From an uncultured beta proteobacterium (GTDB lineage: Bacteria > Pseudomonadota > Gammaproteobacteria > Burkholderiales > Burkholderiaceae_C): 37,914 nucleotides of DNA. The DNA is taken from positions 1-37,914 of the forward strand of contig CAIMZI010000055.1 in the NCBI GenBank assembly GCA_903845935.1. The letters are read 5' to 3'. Below the pieces are notes generated by a model, which searched no databases, was not told the origin of the DNA, and worked only from the letters and a program-made list of their open reading frames with translations. The position numbers were made by a program, and so were the translations under genes. This document shows, in pieces, positions 7,304 to 16,603 of this stretch; position 1 is the first letter of the stretch, and every line of letters begins with the position of its first letter.

Positions 7304-7334
7304 TTCAAACGCTTTCAAGCAAAATAGGACTTCC

Positions 7335-8276
7335 ATGCAAACACCACGCGATGTACTGACGCCCGATGCGCTGTCCATGCTGCAAATCATTGCCAAGACC
7401 GGGAGCTTTGCGGCGGCGGCGCGCGCCATGGGCATGGTGCCCAGCGCCCTGACCTACCGGGTGCGGCAGATTGAGGACGCGCTGGATGTGCTCCTGTTTG
7501 ACCGCAGCTCGCGCCAGGCCAGGATGACCGAGGCCGGCGCCGAGCTGCTGCGCGAGGGTGGCCGCCTGCTCAATGAAATCGACGCCGTGGCCAACCGGGT
7601 CAAGCGCGTGGCCACCGGTTGGGAGTCGCAATTCACCATCGCGGTAGACACCATCATCTCCAAGACCACCATGATGGAACTGTGCGAGGCCTTCTACGCC
7701 CTCTCGCCGCCGACACAGATTCGCCTGCGCGACGAGACGCTGTCGGGTGTGATGGGCGCGCTGACCTCGGGCCAGGCCGACCTGGCGATTGGCGTCGGCC
7801 CCGACTCCAGCACCATGGGCGGAATACACAGCAAGCCCCTGGGCACGGTGCATTTCATTTATGTCGTGGCGCCCCACCATCCCTTGGCCAGTGCACCCGA
7901 GCCCCTGAGCGACGAACTGATCCAGAAACACCGCGCCGTGGCCGTGGCCGACTCGGTGCAGCGTGGCGGCGGCCTCACCTTTGGCCTGTTCAGTGGCCAG
8001 GAGGTGTTTACCGTGGCCAGCATGAAGGACAAGCTGGAGGCGCAGTTGCGCGGTCTGGGCGGCGGCAACCTGCCCAGTGGCATGGCCAGTCGCTATGTGG
8101 AGGCCGGGCGTCTGGTGGTCAAAAAGACCGAACGCGCCAAGCGTCTGGTCACCGTGCATTACGCCTGGCGCGGCGGCCAGGGCCAAACCCAGGGCCGCGC
8201 CATGCAGTGGTGGCTAGCCCAGTTGGAAAGTGCCACCACCCGCACCGCCCTGCTGGAAAACCATGCCAGTTATTGA
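7335..8276 (+). CDS. LysR-type transcriptional regulator, YhaJ-like
   Basis: The 313-residue product has an N-terminal winged helix-turn-helix at about 10-68 (GSFAAAARAMGMVPSALTYR, then LDVLLFDRSSRQARMTEAG) and a C-terminal LysR substrate-binding domain. From memory, the N-terminus, the ATGW/GWES segment and the central region resemble E. coli YhaJ, which responds to aromatic or quinone-type compounds and neighbours the pirin gene yhaK. It is divergent from the pirin here. The likely targets are its own gene, the pirin and the quinone reductase. The inducer is not visible from sequence. Confidence 0.9.
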   Translation: MQTPRDVLTPDALSMLQIIAKTGSFAAAARAMGMVPSALTYRVRQIEDALDVLLFDRSSRQARMTEAGAELLREGGRLLNEIDAVANRVKRVATGWESQFTIAVDTIISKTTMMELCEAFYALSPPTQIRLRDETLSGVMGALTSGQADLAIGVGPDSSTMGGIHSKPLGTVHFIYVVAPHHPLASAPEPLSDELIQKHRAVAVADSVQRGGGLTFGLFSGQEVFTVASMKDKLEAQLRGLGGGNLPSGMASRYVEAGRLVVKKTERAKRLVTVHYAWRGGQGQTQGRAMQWWLAQLESATTRTALLENHASY

Positions 8277-8368
8277 CCTTGGTCAGCGCCAGACCCAGGG
8301 GACGTGGTCCGTGCGTGTATAAAGCATGCAAACTCTTTGACGACAACCAACCACCGGAGAACTAGCGC

Positions 8369-9412
8369 ATGACCCAACCCAAACGCATCGCCATTGTGGG
8401 AGCTGGCATGGCAGCCATCACCTGTGCTCGCACCCTGGTGCAAGCCGGACACAACGTCACCGTGTTCGAGAAGAGCCGCGGTGTGGGCGGACGCATGTCC
8501 ACCCGCAGCAGCGACTTTGGCAGCTTTGACCATGGCGCCCAGTATTTCACGGTGCGCGACGCCCGTTTCGAGCTGGCCCTCTCCACCATACCCGGCGTGT
8601 GCCGCCCCTGGAGCGCCAACACCGTGCAGGTGCTGGACTCGCACGGCCTGGTGGCCGAGGCCGGTCTGCCCGCACGCGAAGCGCATTGGGTCGGCAAGCC
8701 GGGCATGAACGCCCTGGTGAAGGCCTGGGCCCAGCCGCTTTTTGACACACAGTCGGTCGAACTTCAAACCCAGGTCGTCGCCATCGAAAAAGATGCGCTC
8801 ACGCCAAAGCAATGGCAATTGCGCACCAGTGGCGCCGACGACAGCAGCCATGTATTCAGCGGCTTTGATGCCGTGCTGCTGGCCATTCCCGGACCGCAAG
8901 CCGCAGCCCTGCTGACCACCCAGCCCAAGGCCGCAGCCCTGGCCAAGAAGGTCACCAAGTCGAGCGTCGCGCCCTGCTGGACGTTGATGCTGGCCTTCCC
9001 ACAGGCGGTGCAACCCGGCCTGACCACGCTGGGGCCGCAGTGGAATGCGGCGCGCAGCAACCACCACCGCATTGCCTGGCTGGCACGCGAATCCAGCAAA
9101 CCCGGACGCGGCGCCATCGAGCGCTGGACGGTGCAGGCCAGCGCCGCCTGGTCGCAGGAACATTTGCAGGATGATGACGCCCGCGTCACCGCCAAGCTGA
9201 CCAAAGCCTTTGCCGAGGTCACCGGCATCCGGGCCGAACCAGCCCACGCCGAGGTACACCGTTGGATGTACGCCAAGACCGAGAAGCCTTTGGGTATTTC
9301 CCACCTGTGGGATGGCAAGACCGGCATCGGCGTCTGCGGCGACTGGTGCTTGGGACACCGGGTCGAGAACGCGTTTGTGTCGGGTCTGGAGCTGGCGCTC
9401 GCCATCGCCTGA
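8369..9412 (+). CDS. FAD/NAD(P)-binding amine-oxidase-like oxidoreductase (renalase-like)
   Basis: The 347-residue product opens with a Rossmann dinucleotide motif (IAIVGAGMAAITCA, about 7-20) and then FEKSRGVGGRMSTR and FDHGAQYF. These are the FAD-binding and GGRM signatures of the NAD(P)-dependent amine oxidase or renalase-like group. The C-terminus GIGVCGDWCLGHRVENAF is the second FAD-binding segment. The substrate is unknown. GGAGAA lies just upstream of the ATG and TATAAA (8318-8323) may be a -10 box. gluQ follows after only seven bases, so the two are probably co-transcribed. Confidence 0.85.
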   Translation: MTQPKRIAIVGAGMAAITCARTLVQAGHNVTVFEKSRGVGGRMSTRSSDFGSFDHGAQYFTVRDARFELALSTIPGVCRPWSANTVQVLDSHGLVAEAGLPAREAHWVGKPGMNALVKAWAQPLFDTQSVELQTQVVAIEKDALTPKQWQLRTSGADDSSHVFSGFDAVLLAIPGPQAAALLTTQPKAAALAKKVTKSSVAPCWTLMLAFPQAVQPGLTTLGPQWNAARSNHHRIAWLARESSKPGRGAIERWTVQASAAWSQEHLQDDDARVTAKLTKAFAEVTGIRAEPAHAEVHRWMYAKTEKPLGISHLWDGKTGIGVCGDWCLGHRVENAFVSGLELALAIA

Positions 9413-9419
9413 TTAGCTA

Positions 9420-10358
9420 ATGAGGGCTGGTGTGGGGGCCACATACAGAGGTCGGTTCGCGCCCTCGCCCACCGGCCCACTGCACGCGGGCTCGCTGGTG
9501 GCGGCGCTGGCCAGTTGGCTGGATGCGCGTGCCCATAGCGGCCAGTGGCTGGTGCGCATCGAAGACGTGGACCTACCGCGCTGCATTCCAGGTGCCGATC
9601 GGGCCATGTTGCAGCAGCTCGCAGCCTGTGGCCTGGTGTCCGACGTGGAGCCGGTCTGGCAAAGCCGACGTAGCAGCATCTACCAGCAGACGCTGGAACA
9701 ACTTATTCAAACCCAAAAGGCCTACGCCTGTGCCTGTTCGCGCAAGGACATTGAACTAGCCTTGCAGACCATGGGCCAAGAGAAGCCACGTCATGGCGAG
9801 CTGGTCTACCCCGGCACCTGCCGCGACAGCCTGCACGGCAAGGCGGGACGGGCCTGGCGTTACCGTACAGAAAGGGCCGCCGCCCCTGGCACCGAACCCG
9901 GCCGCATTACCCACTGGAGCGACCGCCGCCGGGGCGCGCAGCAACAGGACGTGGCCGCCGAGGTCGGCGACTTTGTGCTGAAGCGTGCAGATGGCCTGTT
10001 CGCCTACCAGCTGGTCGTAGTGGTCGACGATGCGGCCCAGGACATCACCCATATCGTGCGCGGCGAAGACCTGGCCGACAACACGGCCCGGCAAATCCTG
10101 CTGCAGCAAGCCCTGGGCTACGCGACACCGCAGTATCTACACACGCCGCTGGTGCTGGCCGCTGACGGCCAAAAACTCAGCAAACAAAACGGCGCACAAG
10201 CCCTGGATACCTCCACAGCTGATGCGGCGCTGGCGGCCCTGAACCAGGCGGCACAGTGTCTGGGACTGTGCAACCATGGAACACGCGACAATAGGGGCAA
10301 CGCACTGGCCGCCTGGGTTGAACAATGGCGCGCCACGCTGCAATCCGCTACCACCTGA
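9420..10358 (+). CDS. gluQ: glutamyl-queuosine tRNA(Asp) synthetase
   Basis: GluQRS attaches glutamate to the queuosine at position 34 of tRNA(Asp). The product has 312 residues, as expected for this truncated GluRS paralogue without an anticodon-binding domain. It shows [19 protein letters not shown] (12-30, HIGH-like HAGS), the RIEDVDLPR segment (46-54) and KLSKQ (252-256) in place of KMSKS. Zinc ligands are Cys104, Cys106, Tyr130 and Cys134, with the loop longer than in E. coli. The start at 9420 is the only one that keeps the Rossmann entry complete. Confidence 0.95.
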   Translation: MRAGVGATYRGRFAPSPTGPLHAGSLVAALASWLDARAHSGQWLVRIEDVDLPRCIPGADRAMLQQLAACGLVSDVEPVWQSRRSSIYQQTLEQLIQTQKAYACACSRKDIELALQTMGQEKPRHGELVYPGTCRDSLHGKAGRAWRYRTERAAAPGTEPGRITHWSDRRRGAQQQDVAAEVGDFVLKRADGLFAYQLVVVVDDAAQDITHIVRGEDLADNTARQILLQQALGYATPQYLHTPLVLAADGQKLSKQNGAQALDTSTADAALAALNQAAQCLGLCNHGTRDNRGNALAAWVEQWRATLQSATT

Positions 10359-10425
10359 AGAACTATGCTTTGTGCTGCCCGCTGAAACCAGCAGGCAGCA
10401 TCCACAGCGCCCATGGAAACCACGC

Positions 10426-11262
10426 ATGAACACCGAGAACACTGAAACCATCCCCGGCTCTGAAACCGAAACCGTTGCCGTAGCACAAACCGCAGCCAGC
10501 ACCGCGACACCGGACGAGGGAACAGCAGCGCCCAAGATCTTCATGCGCACCATCAAGAGCTTTATCCGACGTGCCGGGCGCACCACGGCAGGCCAGGCCA
10601 AAGCCTTTGAAGTGCTGGGGCCGCAATACCTGGTGCCCTACCAGGCCAGCCTGCTGGACCTGCAGGCGCCCTTTGCCAACGCCACGGCCACGCCCGAAGA
10701 GGCAGCAGCGCAGGCCGCGAGACCCACTGTGCTGGAAATCGGCTTTGGCATGGGCGAGGCCACGGCCCATATTGCCACCGTGCTGCCGGACACCAATTTC
10801 TTGTGCTGCGAGGTGCACGAGCCCGGCGTGGGCGCCCTGCTCAAGCGCATAGGCGAACGCGAAATAGCCAACATCCGCATCTGCGCCCATGACGCGGTGG
10901 AGGTGATAGACCAGATGCTGCCGCTCTCCAGCCTGGACGGCGTGCACATCTTCTTTCCTGACCCCTGGCACAAGACCAAGCACAACAAGCGCCGATTGAT
11001 CCAAGCGGGTCTGGTCGCCAAGCTGGCCGCGCGTCTGAAGCCCGGCGGCTATCTGCATTGCGCCACCGACTGGCAGCCCTATGCGGAACAAATCCTGGCC
11101 GTATTGAGCGCCGAGCCCCAACTGCGCAACCGCGCCCTGATCAGCCACCCGCAGTTGGAGGGCTATGCGCCCAAGCCGCTATACCGGCCGCTCACCAAGT
11201 TCGAGAACCGCGGCATCCGCCTGGGGCATGGCGTCTGGGATGTGGTGTTCGAGCGCGTTTAG
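10426..11262 (+). CDS. trmB: tRNA (guanine-N7-)-methyltransferase
   Basis: TrmB uses S-adenosylmethionine to methylate G46 of tRNA. The product contains the SAM-binding motif [12 protein letters not shown] and the signature [17 protein letters not shown], which are diagnostic. The frame is open upstream to 10276, but that would overlap gluQ by about 80 bases. The ATG at 10426 gives 278 residues with an acidic, low-complexity first 36 residues. The ATG at 10543 (Met40), before [14 protein letters not shown], would give a length nearer to E. coli TrmB and is a fair alternative. It sits between gluQ and a pseudouridine synthase, forming a run of RNA-modification genes. Confidence 0.94.
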   Translation: MNTENTETIPGSETETVAVAQTAASTATPDEGTAAPKIFMRTIKSFIRRAGRTTAGQAKAFEVLGPQYLVPYQASLLDLQAPFANATATPEEAAAQAARPTVLEIGFGMGEATAHIATVLPDTNFLCCEVHEPGVGALLKRIGEREIANIRICAHDAVEVIDQMLPLSSLDGVHIFFPDPWHKTKHNKRRLIQAGLVAKLAARLKPGGYLHCATDWQPYAEQILAVLSAEPQLRNRALISHPQLEGYAPKPLYRPLTKFENRGIRLGHGVWDVVFERV

Positions 11263-11265
11263 CAA

Positions 11266-12195
11266 TTGGCACGCTACCGCCCCAACCCGCCGCCGGCACG
11301 CGATGGGCTCAATCCCAGTTGTGTGACGGTGGCTGCAGGGGACTGGGCCACAGCGCTGGAGTTTTTTTGCCAGCGCTTTGACAAGGTGGCAAGCAGCGAC
11401 TGGAATGACCGCTTTGCCGCCGGTGATGTGGTGGCTGAGGATGGCGCATTGGTGCGCGCCGATTCGCTGTTGAACAAGGGCCAGCGCCTCTACTACTTTC
11501 GCAACGTGCCAGACGAACCGCACATCCCGTTCCAGGAGCGCATCCTGCACCAGGACGATCACCTGCTGGTGGTGGACAAGCCGCACTTTTTGCCGATCAT
11601 CCCCAGCGGAAAATACGTGCGTGAGACCCTGCTGGTGCGCCTGGGAAAGACCCTGAACAGCAGCACGCTGGCGCCAATTCACCGCTTAGACCGCGACACT
11701 GCCGGCATCGTGCTGTTCTCGCTCCAGCCCGCCACGCGCAACGCCTATGCGGCACTTTTTCGCGAGCATGTGGTGAGCAAGACCTACCACGCCATCGCGC
11801 GCTGGAACCCGGAATTGAGCTGGCCGATGCAGCGCCACACCCGCATTGCCATAGGGGAACATTTCATGCAACAGGCCGAGGTCGAAGGTGTGCCCAATGC
11901 ACTCACCACCATCCGCCCACTGCTGCACGACGACGAACTCGCACTGTATGAACTCAAGCCCGTGAACGGCCAGCGCCACCAGCTGCGCGTACACATGAAC
12001 GCCCTGGGCCTGCCGATTTTGAACGACGGCATCTACCCCGTTCTCACGCCCGAGGGCAGCGCCCAATTTGAAAACCCGCTGCAACTGCTGGCCAAGGCCA
12101 TTGCCTTTACCGACCCCTTGAGTGGCGAAGCCCGCTGCTTTGAAAGCACCCTGCGTTTGAGCGCACTGTCGACATTACAAAAAGATTCGCCTTGA
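11266..12195 (+). CDS. RluA-family RNA pseudouridine synthase
   Basis: The 309-residue product has the RluA-family core. IHRLDRDTAGIVLFS (138-152) contains the catalytic Asp142. LLVVDKPHFLPIIPSG precedes it and VNGQRHQLRVHMNALGLPIL follows. There is no S4 domain at the N-terminus. The start is a TTG four bases after the trmB stop and is the only sensible one in the gap. The stop overlaps the dinG start by four bases. Substrate RNA (rRNA or tRNA) cannot be told from sequence alone. Confidence 0.9.
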   Translation: MARYRPNPPPARDGLNPSCVTVAAGDWATALEFFCQRFDKVASSDWNDRFAAGDVVAEDGALVRADSLLNKGQRLYYFRNVPDEPHIPFQERILHQDDHLLVVDKPHFLPIIPSGKYVRETLLVRLGKTLNSSTLAPIHRLDRDTAGIVLFSLQPATRNAYAALFREHVVSKTYHAIARWNPELSWPMQRHTRIAIGEHFMQQAEVEGVPNALTTIRPLLHDDELALYELKPVNGQRHQLRVHMNALGLPILNDGIYPVLTPEGSAQFENPLQLLAKAIAFTDPLSGEARCFESTLRLSALSTLQKDSP

Positions 12196-14318
12196 CCTTC
12201 TCCATCCCCACCCCCGCCGATCTGTCGGCACATGCGCTGCACACTTTCGAGAAGATGCTGCAGACCACTCCCGCCTTCAAGATCCGCGAAGGCCAGCACG
12301 CCATGGCCGAGTGCGTGGCCGACACCCTGTCAAAGGCCGATCTGGGCGAGTGCGCAGCACCCGCCAAGGCGATTGCCGTGATCCAGGCCGGCACCGGCGT
12401 GGGCAAGAGTGCCGCCTACCTCAGCACGGCCGTCAGCATGGCACTGGAGCGCAAGACCCGCGTGCTGATTTCGACTGCCACCGTGGCCCTGCAAGAGCAG
12501 CTGATGAGCAAAGACCTGCCGGCCCTTGCCGCCGCCATGGACAAGCCCTTCGTCTACGCCCTGGCCAAGGGCCGCGGCCGCTATGTCTGCAAGGTCAAGC
12601 TGGACCGGCTTGCCGGGACCGGCAGCGGTGAGGAAGACATGTTCGAGGAAGACTTCCCAGTGGCGGCCCTGTCCACCGCATCGCAGCAGGCCATAGAAGA
12701 GCGCCGCATCCATCTCTACGAGCACATGGCCAACGTGCTCTCCAGCGGCAGCTGGAACGGCGACCGCGACACCTTGGCGCAGGCCCCGGACGGCAGCGAC
12801 TGGGCTGGGGTGGCAGCCGAGCGCCACACCTGCACCGCGCGCCACTGCCCCAAGTACAAGGAATGCAGCTACTACAACGCCCGCACCCGCCTCGCAGAAG
12901 CGAATGTCATCGTGGCCAACCACGACCTGGTGCTGGCCACGCTGGGCCTCAAAACCCTGCCCGATCTGGACAGCTGCCTGGTGGTGTTTGACGAGGGTCA
13001 CCACCTACCAGCCGTGGCCCTGGACCAGTTCGCAAGCAGCATGGACCTGAGCAATATGCGCTGGCTGGACAAACTGCCCAAAGCCATGCAGGACGTGGCG
13101 GGCAAGCTGCATCTGCACCTGGGCGAAGACGTGACCACGGTCTGCTCACAGCTGCGCACCGTGCTCACGCAAGCTCAAAAACTGGTGATGGACATGGTGC
13201 ACGACAGCACCGCCGGATCGGACGGCACGCTGCGCTTTCCGAACGGCGAGCTGCCAGACACATTGGTCGACCCGATGACGCAAATCGCGGCCCAGGCCAC
13301 CGGCCTGGCCAAGAGCCTGGAAGCGCTGGGGGTGGATGTGAAGGCCATTGCCAAGGACGACCCATCGCAGGCCGTGCTGTGCGCCCAGCTCTACGCCAAG
13401 CTCGGCGCCATCGCCCCGCGCCTGAACAGCGTGGCCGAGACCGCCCAGCTGCTGCTGGAGCATGGTGATCAGCCCTTGGCCAAATGGCTCAAGGCCGAGA
13501 CCGAGGGCGGGTTCCTGAACCTGACGGCGCACGCCAGCCCCATGGTGCCGGGCGATCTGCTGCGCCAGTTTTTGTGGAGCCAGGTGCGCGGCGCCATCAT
13601 CACCTCGGCGTCACTCACCAGCTGCGGCAGCTTCGATTACTTTTTGCAGGAAGCGGGCCTCAGTGGCAACCGCAATGTGACGACGCTGGAAGTCTCCAGC
13701 CCCTTCAACTACACGACCCAAGGCACGCTGACGGTGGTGCACACCCGCGCCGAACCCAAGCAGGCCGATGCATACACCGCCGAGATGGTGGCTTTGCTGA
13801 TGACCGACCTGAAAGACGTGCAGCACGGCGCGCTGGCCCTGTTCACCTCACGCGCTCAGATGCGCAGCGCAACCCAAGCGCTGTCGGGCGAACTACTGGA
13901 CGCGGTGTTGGTGCAGGGCACGCTGTCGCGCACCCGCCTGCTGGCATCGCACAGCGCCCGGGTAGAGGCCGGCCTGCCCAGTATCTTGTTTGGTCTGCAG
14001 TCTTTTGGCGAGGGCCTGGATCTGCCGGGCCTGCTGTGCGAAACCGTGTTTATCTGCAAGCTACCCTTTGCGCCACCGAGCGAACCGGTGGACGAGGCGC
14101 GCGCCGAATGGCTGCGCAAGATGGGCCGCGACCCGTTCAGCGAACTGGTCATCCCCGCCACCGCCATCAAGCTCTTGCAATGGACCGGCCGGGCCATCCG
14201 CACCGAGGAAGACCAGGCCCATGTGATCTGCTACGACAAGCGCCTGCAGTTGCAGAGCTACGGCAAGCGCATGCTCAACGGCCTGCCGCCGTATGCGGTG
14301 AAGATGCGGGTCGCTTAA
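12192..14318 (+). CDS. dinG: ATP-dependent DNA helicase DinG-like
   Basis: DinG is an XPD-like superfamily 2, 5'-3' helicase that resolves D-loops, R-loops and G-quadruplexes. The 708-residue product has Walker A AGTGVGKS (66-73), the DEGH box (267-270) and motif VI QWTGRAIRTEEDQ near the C-terminus. Four Cys at 133, 214, 219 and 225 match the iron-sulfur cluster of E. coli DinG, including its 5 and 6 residue spacings. The start is TTG at 12192, overlapping the previous stop (TTGA). Its stop overlaps the stop of the converging adenosine-kinase-like gene in the palindrome TTAA. Confidence 0.93.
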   Translation: MTFSIPTPADLSAHALHTFEKMLQTTPAFKIREGQHAMAECVADTLSKADLGECAAPAKAIAVIQAGTGVGKSAAYLSTAVSMALERKTRVLISTATVALQEQLMSKDLPALAAAMDKPFVYALAKGRGRYVCKVKLDRLAGTGSGEEDMFEEDFPVAALSTASQQAIEERRIHLYEHMANVLSSGSWNGDRDTLAQAPDGSDWAGVAAERHTCTARHCPKYKECSYYNARTRLAEANVIVANHDLVLATLGLKTLPDLDSCLVVFDEGHHLPAVALDQFASSMDLSNMRWLDKLPKAMQDVAGKLHLHLGEDVTTVCSQLRTVLTQAQKLVMDMVHDSTAGSDGTLRFPNGELPDTLVDPMTQIAAQATGLAKSLEALGVDVKAIAKDDPSQAVLCAQLYAKLGAIAPRLNSVAETAQLLLEHGDQPLAKWLKAETEGGFLNLTAHASPMVPGDLLRQFLWSQVRGAIITSASLTSCGSFDYFLQEAGLSGNRNVTTLEVSSPFNYTTQGTLTVVHTRAEPKQADAYTAEMVALLMTDLKDVQHGALALFTSRAQMRSATQALSGELLDAVLVQGTLSRTRLLASHSARVEAGLPSILFGLQSFGEGLDLPGLLCETVFICKLPFAPPSEPVDEARAEWLRKMGRDPFSELVIPATAIKLLQWTGRAIRTEEDQAHVICYDKRLQLQSYGKRMLNGLPPYAVKMRVA

Positions 14319-15316
14319 ACAGACGCCTCAAATTCGCGCCGTATTTCCTGCAACTGCTCAGGCTTCAGGCGGTTGCCGTACTGGGCCACCACTGTTGCGG
14401 CCGCGCCATTGGCCAAGCGTGCGGCCTGTGCATGGCTGTAGCCGTGGGTCACGGCGAACAGGAAGGCGCCGGCAAACATGTCGCCCGCGCCATTGGTGTC
14501 AATTGCCCTGACCTCGGCCGCTGGCACCGCCGTCTGCTGCTCACCTTCAATCACCAGACAACCCTTGGGGCCGCGCGTCAGGCACACGACCCGTGCCAGC
14601 TTGGACACGGCGGCGACGATGGTCTCGAAGTCGGTGCTGGCGCACCAGACCTGCGCCTCTTCCTCGTTGCAGAACAGGTAGTCCAGGTCGTTGCCGACCA
14701 TGGCCTCCAGCCCTGCGCGGCAGAAGTTAATCATGCTCATGTCGCTGAGCGTGGTGGCCAGCGCAACACCCGCCTCCTTGGCTAATGCGCGGCCCTTCAG
14801 CGCGGCGTCCAATCCTGTTGGCGAGGCCGACAAATAGCCTTCCATGTAATAGACCTTGGACTTGGCAATGTCCTTGGCGTGCAGCGCTGTGTGGTCGATG
14901 TCGGCGGTGGCGCCCAAAAAGGTGCTCATGCTGCGCTCGGCGTCGGGCGTCACCATCACCATGCAGATGCCGGTCTGGCCTACGGGAAAGGGGCTGTGCG
15001 ACAGGTTGGTGGCCACGCCATTGGCCAGCAGATCCTGGTGAAAAAAGGCACCCAGTTCATCGTCGGCCACGCGGCAGGAATAAAAGGCTTTTCCACCCAG
15101 CTGCGCCAGCGCCACCGCCGTGTTTGCGGCCGAGCCACCACCGGTGCGGCGGCTGTGCAGGCCCTGCACACCGGCCAGCAAGTGGGCACGGCGCTCGGCG
15201 TCAATCAACGTCATGTGGCGCTTTTCCACGCCCAGGGCCTGCAGTTGCGCCTCAGACACTTCGTATTCGGAGTCCACCAAGGCGTTGCCAATGGCGTAGA
15301 GGTCGTAATGGGACAT
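14315..15316 (-). CDS. PfkB-family sugar/nucleoside kinase, adenosine kinase-like
   Basis: The 333-residue product begins MSHYDLYAIGNALVDSEYEV and contains the PfkB signatures RTGGGSAANTAVALAQLGG (57-75) and DTNGAGDMFAGAFLF (273-287), with Asp279 as the catalytic base. PfkB proteins of this type in betaproteobacteria are often annotated as adenosine kinases, which would salvage adenosine to AMP; ribokinase-like substrates are possible. The ATG at 15316 has AGGA upstream and fits the family start; the frame extends to 15370 but the added residues are low-complexity serine. It follows fpr by 22 bases and is probably co-transcribed with it. Confidence 0.85.
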   Translation of the reverse strand: MSHYDLYAIGNALVDSEYEVSEAQLQALGVEKRHMTLIDAERRAHLLAGVQGLHSRRTGGGSAANTAVALAQLGGKAFYSCRVADDELGAFFHQDLLANGVATNLSHSPFPVGQTGICMVMVTPDAERSMSTFLGATADIDHTALHAKDIAKSKVYYMEGYLSASPTGLDAALKGRALAKEAGVALATTLSDMSMINFCRAGLEAMVGNDLDYLFCNEEEAQVWCASTDFETIVAAVSKLARVVCLTRGPKGCLVIEGEQQTAVPAAEVRAIDTNGAGDMFAGAFLFAVTHGYSHAQAARLANGAAATVVAQYGNRLKPEQLQEIRREFEASV

Positions 15317-15338
15317 GGATTTCCTAAAAGGGATCGGA

Positions 15339-16115
15339 TTACTGCTCGACGAAGGCGCGCTCGACGACAAAGTCGCCGGGGCTGGTGGTGCTGCCTTCGG
15401 AGTAGCCGCGCTTCTCCAGAATCACCTTCAGGTCCTTGAGCAGGCCGGGGGAGCCACAGATCATGACGCGGTCGGTCAAGGGGTCGAGCTTGGGCAGGCC
15501 CAGATCGGCCTGCATCTTGCCGGACTCGATCAGGTCGGTAATACGGCCCTGGTTGCGAAAGGGTTCGCGCGTGACCGTGGGGTAGTAAAGCATTTGCTCG
15601 CTCACCATCTCACCCAGGAATTCGTGGTCGGGCAGTTCGTGCATGAAGTAGTCGTGGTAGGCCAGTTCCTTGACCTCGCGCACGCCGTGCACCACGATGA
15701 CTTTTTCGAAACGCTCATAGGTGGCCGGATCACGCGCCACGCTCAGAAAAGGCGCCAGACCGGTGCCGCTGCCCAGCAGGTACAGGTTTTTGCCGGGCAG
15801 CAGGTAGTCGATCAAGAGCGTGCCGGTGGGCTTCTTGCCGACCACAATTTTGTCGCCGACCTGGATGTGCTGCAGTTGCGAGGTCAGCGGGCCATCCTGC
15901 ACCTTGATGCTGAGGAACTCCAGATGCTCCTCGTAATTGGCGCTGGCGATGCTATAGGCGCGCAGCAACGGTTTGCCATTGGGCTGGCGCAAACCGATCA
16001 TGGTGAAGTGTCCATTTGAAAACCGCAGCGCGGGGTCGCGGGTGGTCGTGAAACTGAACAGGCGATCTGTCCAGTGATGTACGCTTAATACGGTTTCATC
16101 CAGAAATGCACTCAT
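15339..16115 (-). CDS. fpr: ferredoxin/flavodoxin-NADP+ reductase
   Basis: This FAD enzyme transfers electrons between NADPH and ferredoxin or flavodoxin, supplying reductive and iron-sulfur metabolism and oxidative-stress defence. The 258-residue product has the FAD motif RAYSIAS (52-58), the NADPH-binding GSGTGLAPF (115-123), then VVHGVRE and MICGSPGLLKDL. The length and the C-terminal VVERAFVEQ agree with proteobacterial Fpr of the short class. The ATG at 16115 has AAGG upstream. A promoter-like pair with an inverted repeat on the -35 lies about 40-70 bases upstream. Confidence 0.93.
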   Translation of the reverse strand: MSAFLDETVLSVHHWTDRLFSFTTTRDPALRFSNGHFTMIGLRQPNGKPLLRAYSIASANYEEHLEFLSIKVQDGPLTSQLQHIQVGDKIVVGKKPTGTLLIDYLLPGKNLYLLGSGTGLAPFLSVARDPATYERFEKVIVVHGVREVKELAYHDYFMHELPDHEFLGEMVSEQMLYYPTVTREPFRNQGRITDLIESGKMQADLGLPKLDPLTDRVMICGSPGLLKDLKVILEKRGYSEGSTTSPGDFVVERAFVEQ

Positions 16116-16154
16116 GGGGGCCTTGCTATGGTTCAAAGCTGCGCTGCAGCAAAC

Positions 16155-16182
16155 CGTATAGTGTAAAAGGTTGGCCTGCCAA
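16155..16182 (-). promoter_or_regulatory. candidate fpr promoter with overlapping dyad
   Basis: Reading the minus strand, TTGGCA (-35, 16182-16177) is followed after 16 bases by TATACG (-10, 16160-16155), giving a leader of roughly 33 bases before fpr. An inverted repeat TTGGC-CT-GCCAA (16171-16182) covers the -35, where a repressor or activator could bind. Box matches are 5/6 and 4/6. Confidence 0.4.
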
Positions 16183-16231
16183 GATCTGGCATAAGCTTAG
16201 ACACCAAACAAATTTGTACCTGCATTGCGAC

Positions 16232-16603
16232 ATGTCAACCTTGAACACCCCCCCCGAACCCTTGTTGGTGGCCTGCCTTTGCGCCCAGTGGTGTGGCACC
16301 TGCAAGGACTACGCATCCCTGTTTCAAGGGCTACAGGCCGATTTTCCGGGCGCGACCTTCCGCTGGATAGACATTGAGGACGAATCCGATCTGGTGGACC
16401 CGATCGAGGTGGAGAACTTCCCTACGCTGCTGATTGCCAGCGGTGACCAGGCCCGATTCTTCGGAACGATCACGCCGCATATCGAAACCTTGAAGCGCTT
16501 GATCCAATCGCACCAAGGCAACACCGGCCCGAGCCGGCTGTCAGCGGAGGTGCAGGCGCTCACGCAGAGGTTAGCGATGCAGGGCAGCCAAGCCGCGGTC
16601 TAG
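16232..16603 (+). CDS. small thioredoxin-like protein
   Basis: The 123-residue product has a thioredoxin fold with the redox motif CGTC at 21-24, preceded by Trp20, then [20 protein letters not shown] containing the cis-Pro segment. CGTC replaces the CGPC of classical thioredoxin, so its redox potential probably differs. It is shorter at the N-terminus than thioredoxin 1. The ATG at 16232 is chosen over an upstream frame from 16106 that would overlap fpr. It has no signal peptide, so it is likely cytoplasmic. Divergent transcription from fpr suggests a shared redox context. Its last four bases overlap the stop of the converging chemoreceptor gene. Confidence 0.82.
   Translation: MSTLNTPPEPLLVACLCAQWCGTCKDYASLFQGLQADFPGATFRWIDIEDESDLVDPIEVENFPTLLIASGDQARFFGTITPHIETLKRLIQSHQGNTGPSRLSAEVQALTQRLAMQGSQAAV

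Noticed and set aside
8270..9358. Minus-strand frame opposite the FAD oxidoreductase
   Set aside because: The plus-strand gene has intact FAD motifs and a ribosome-binding site. The antisense product has no domain.
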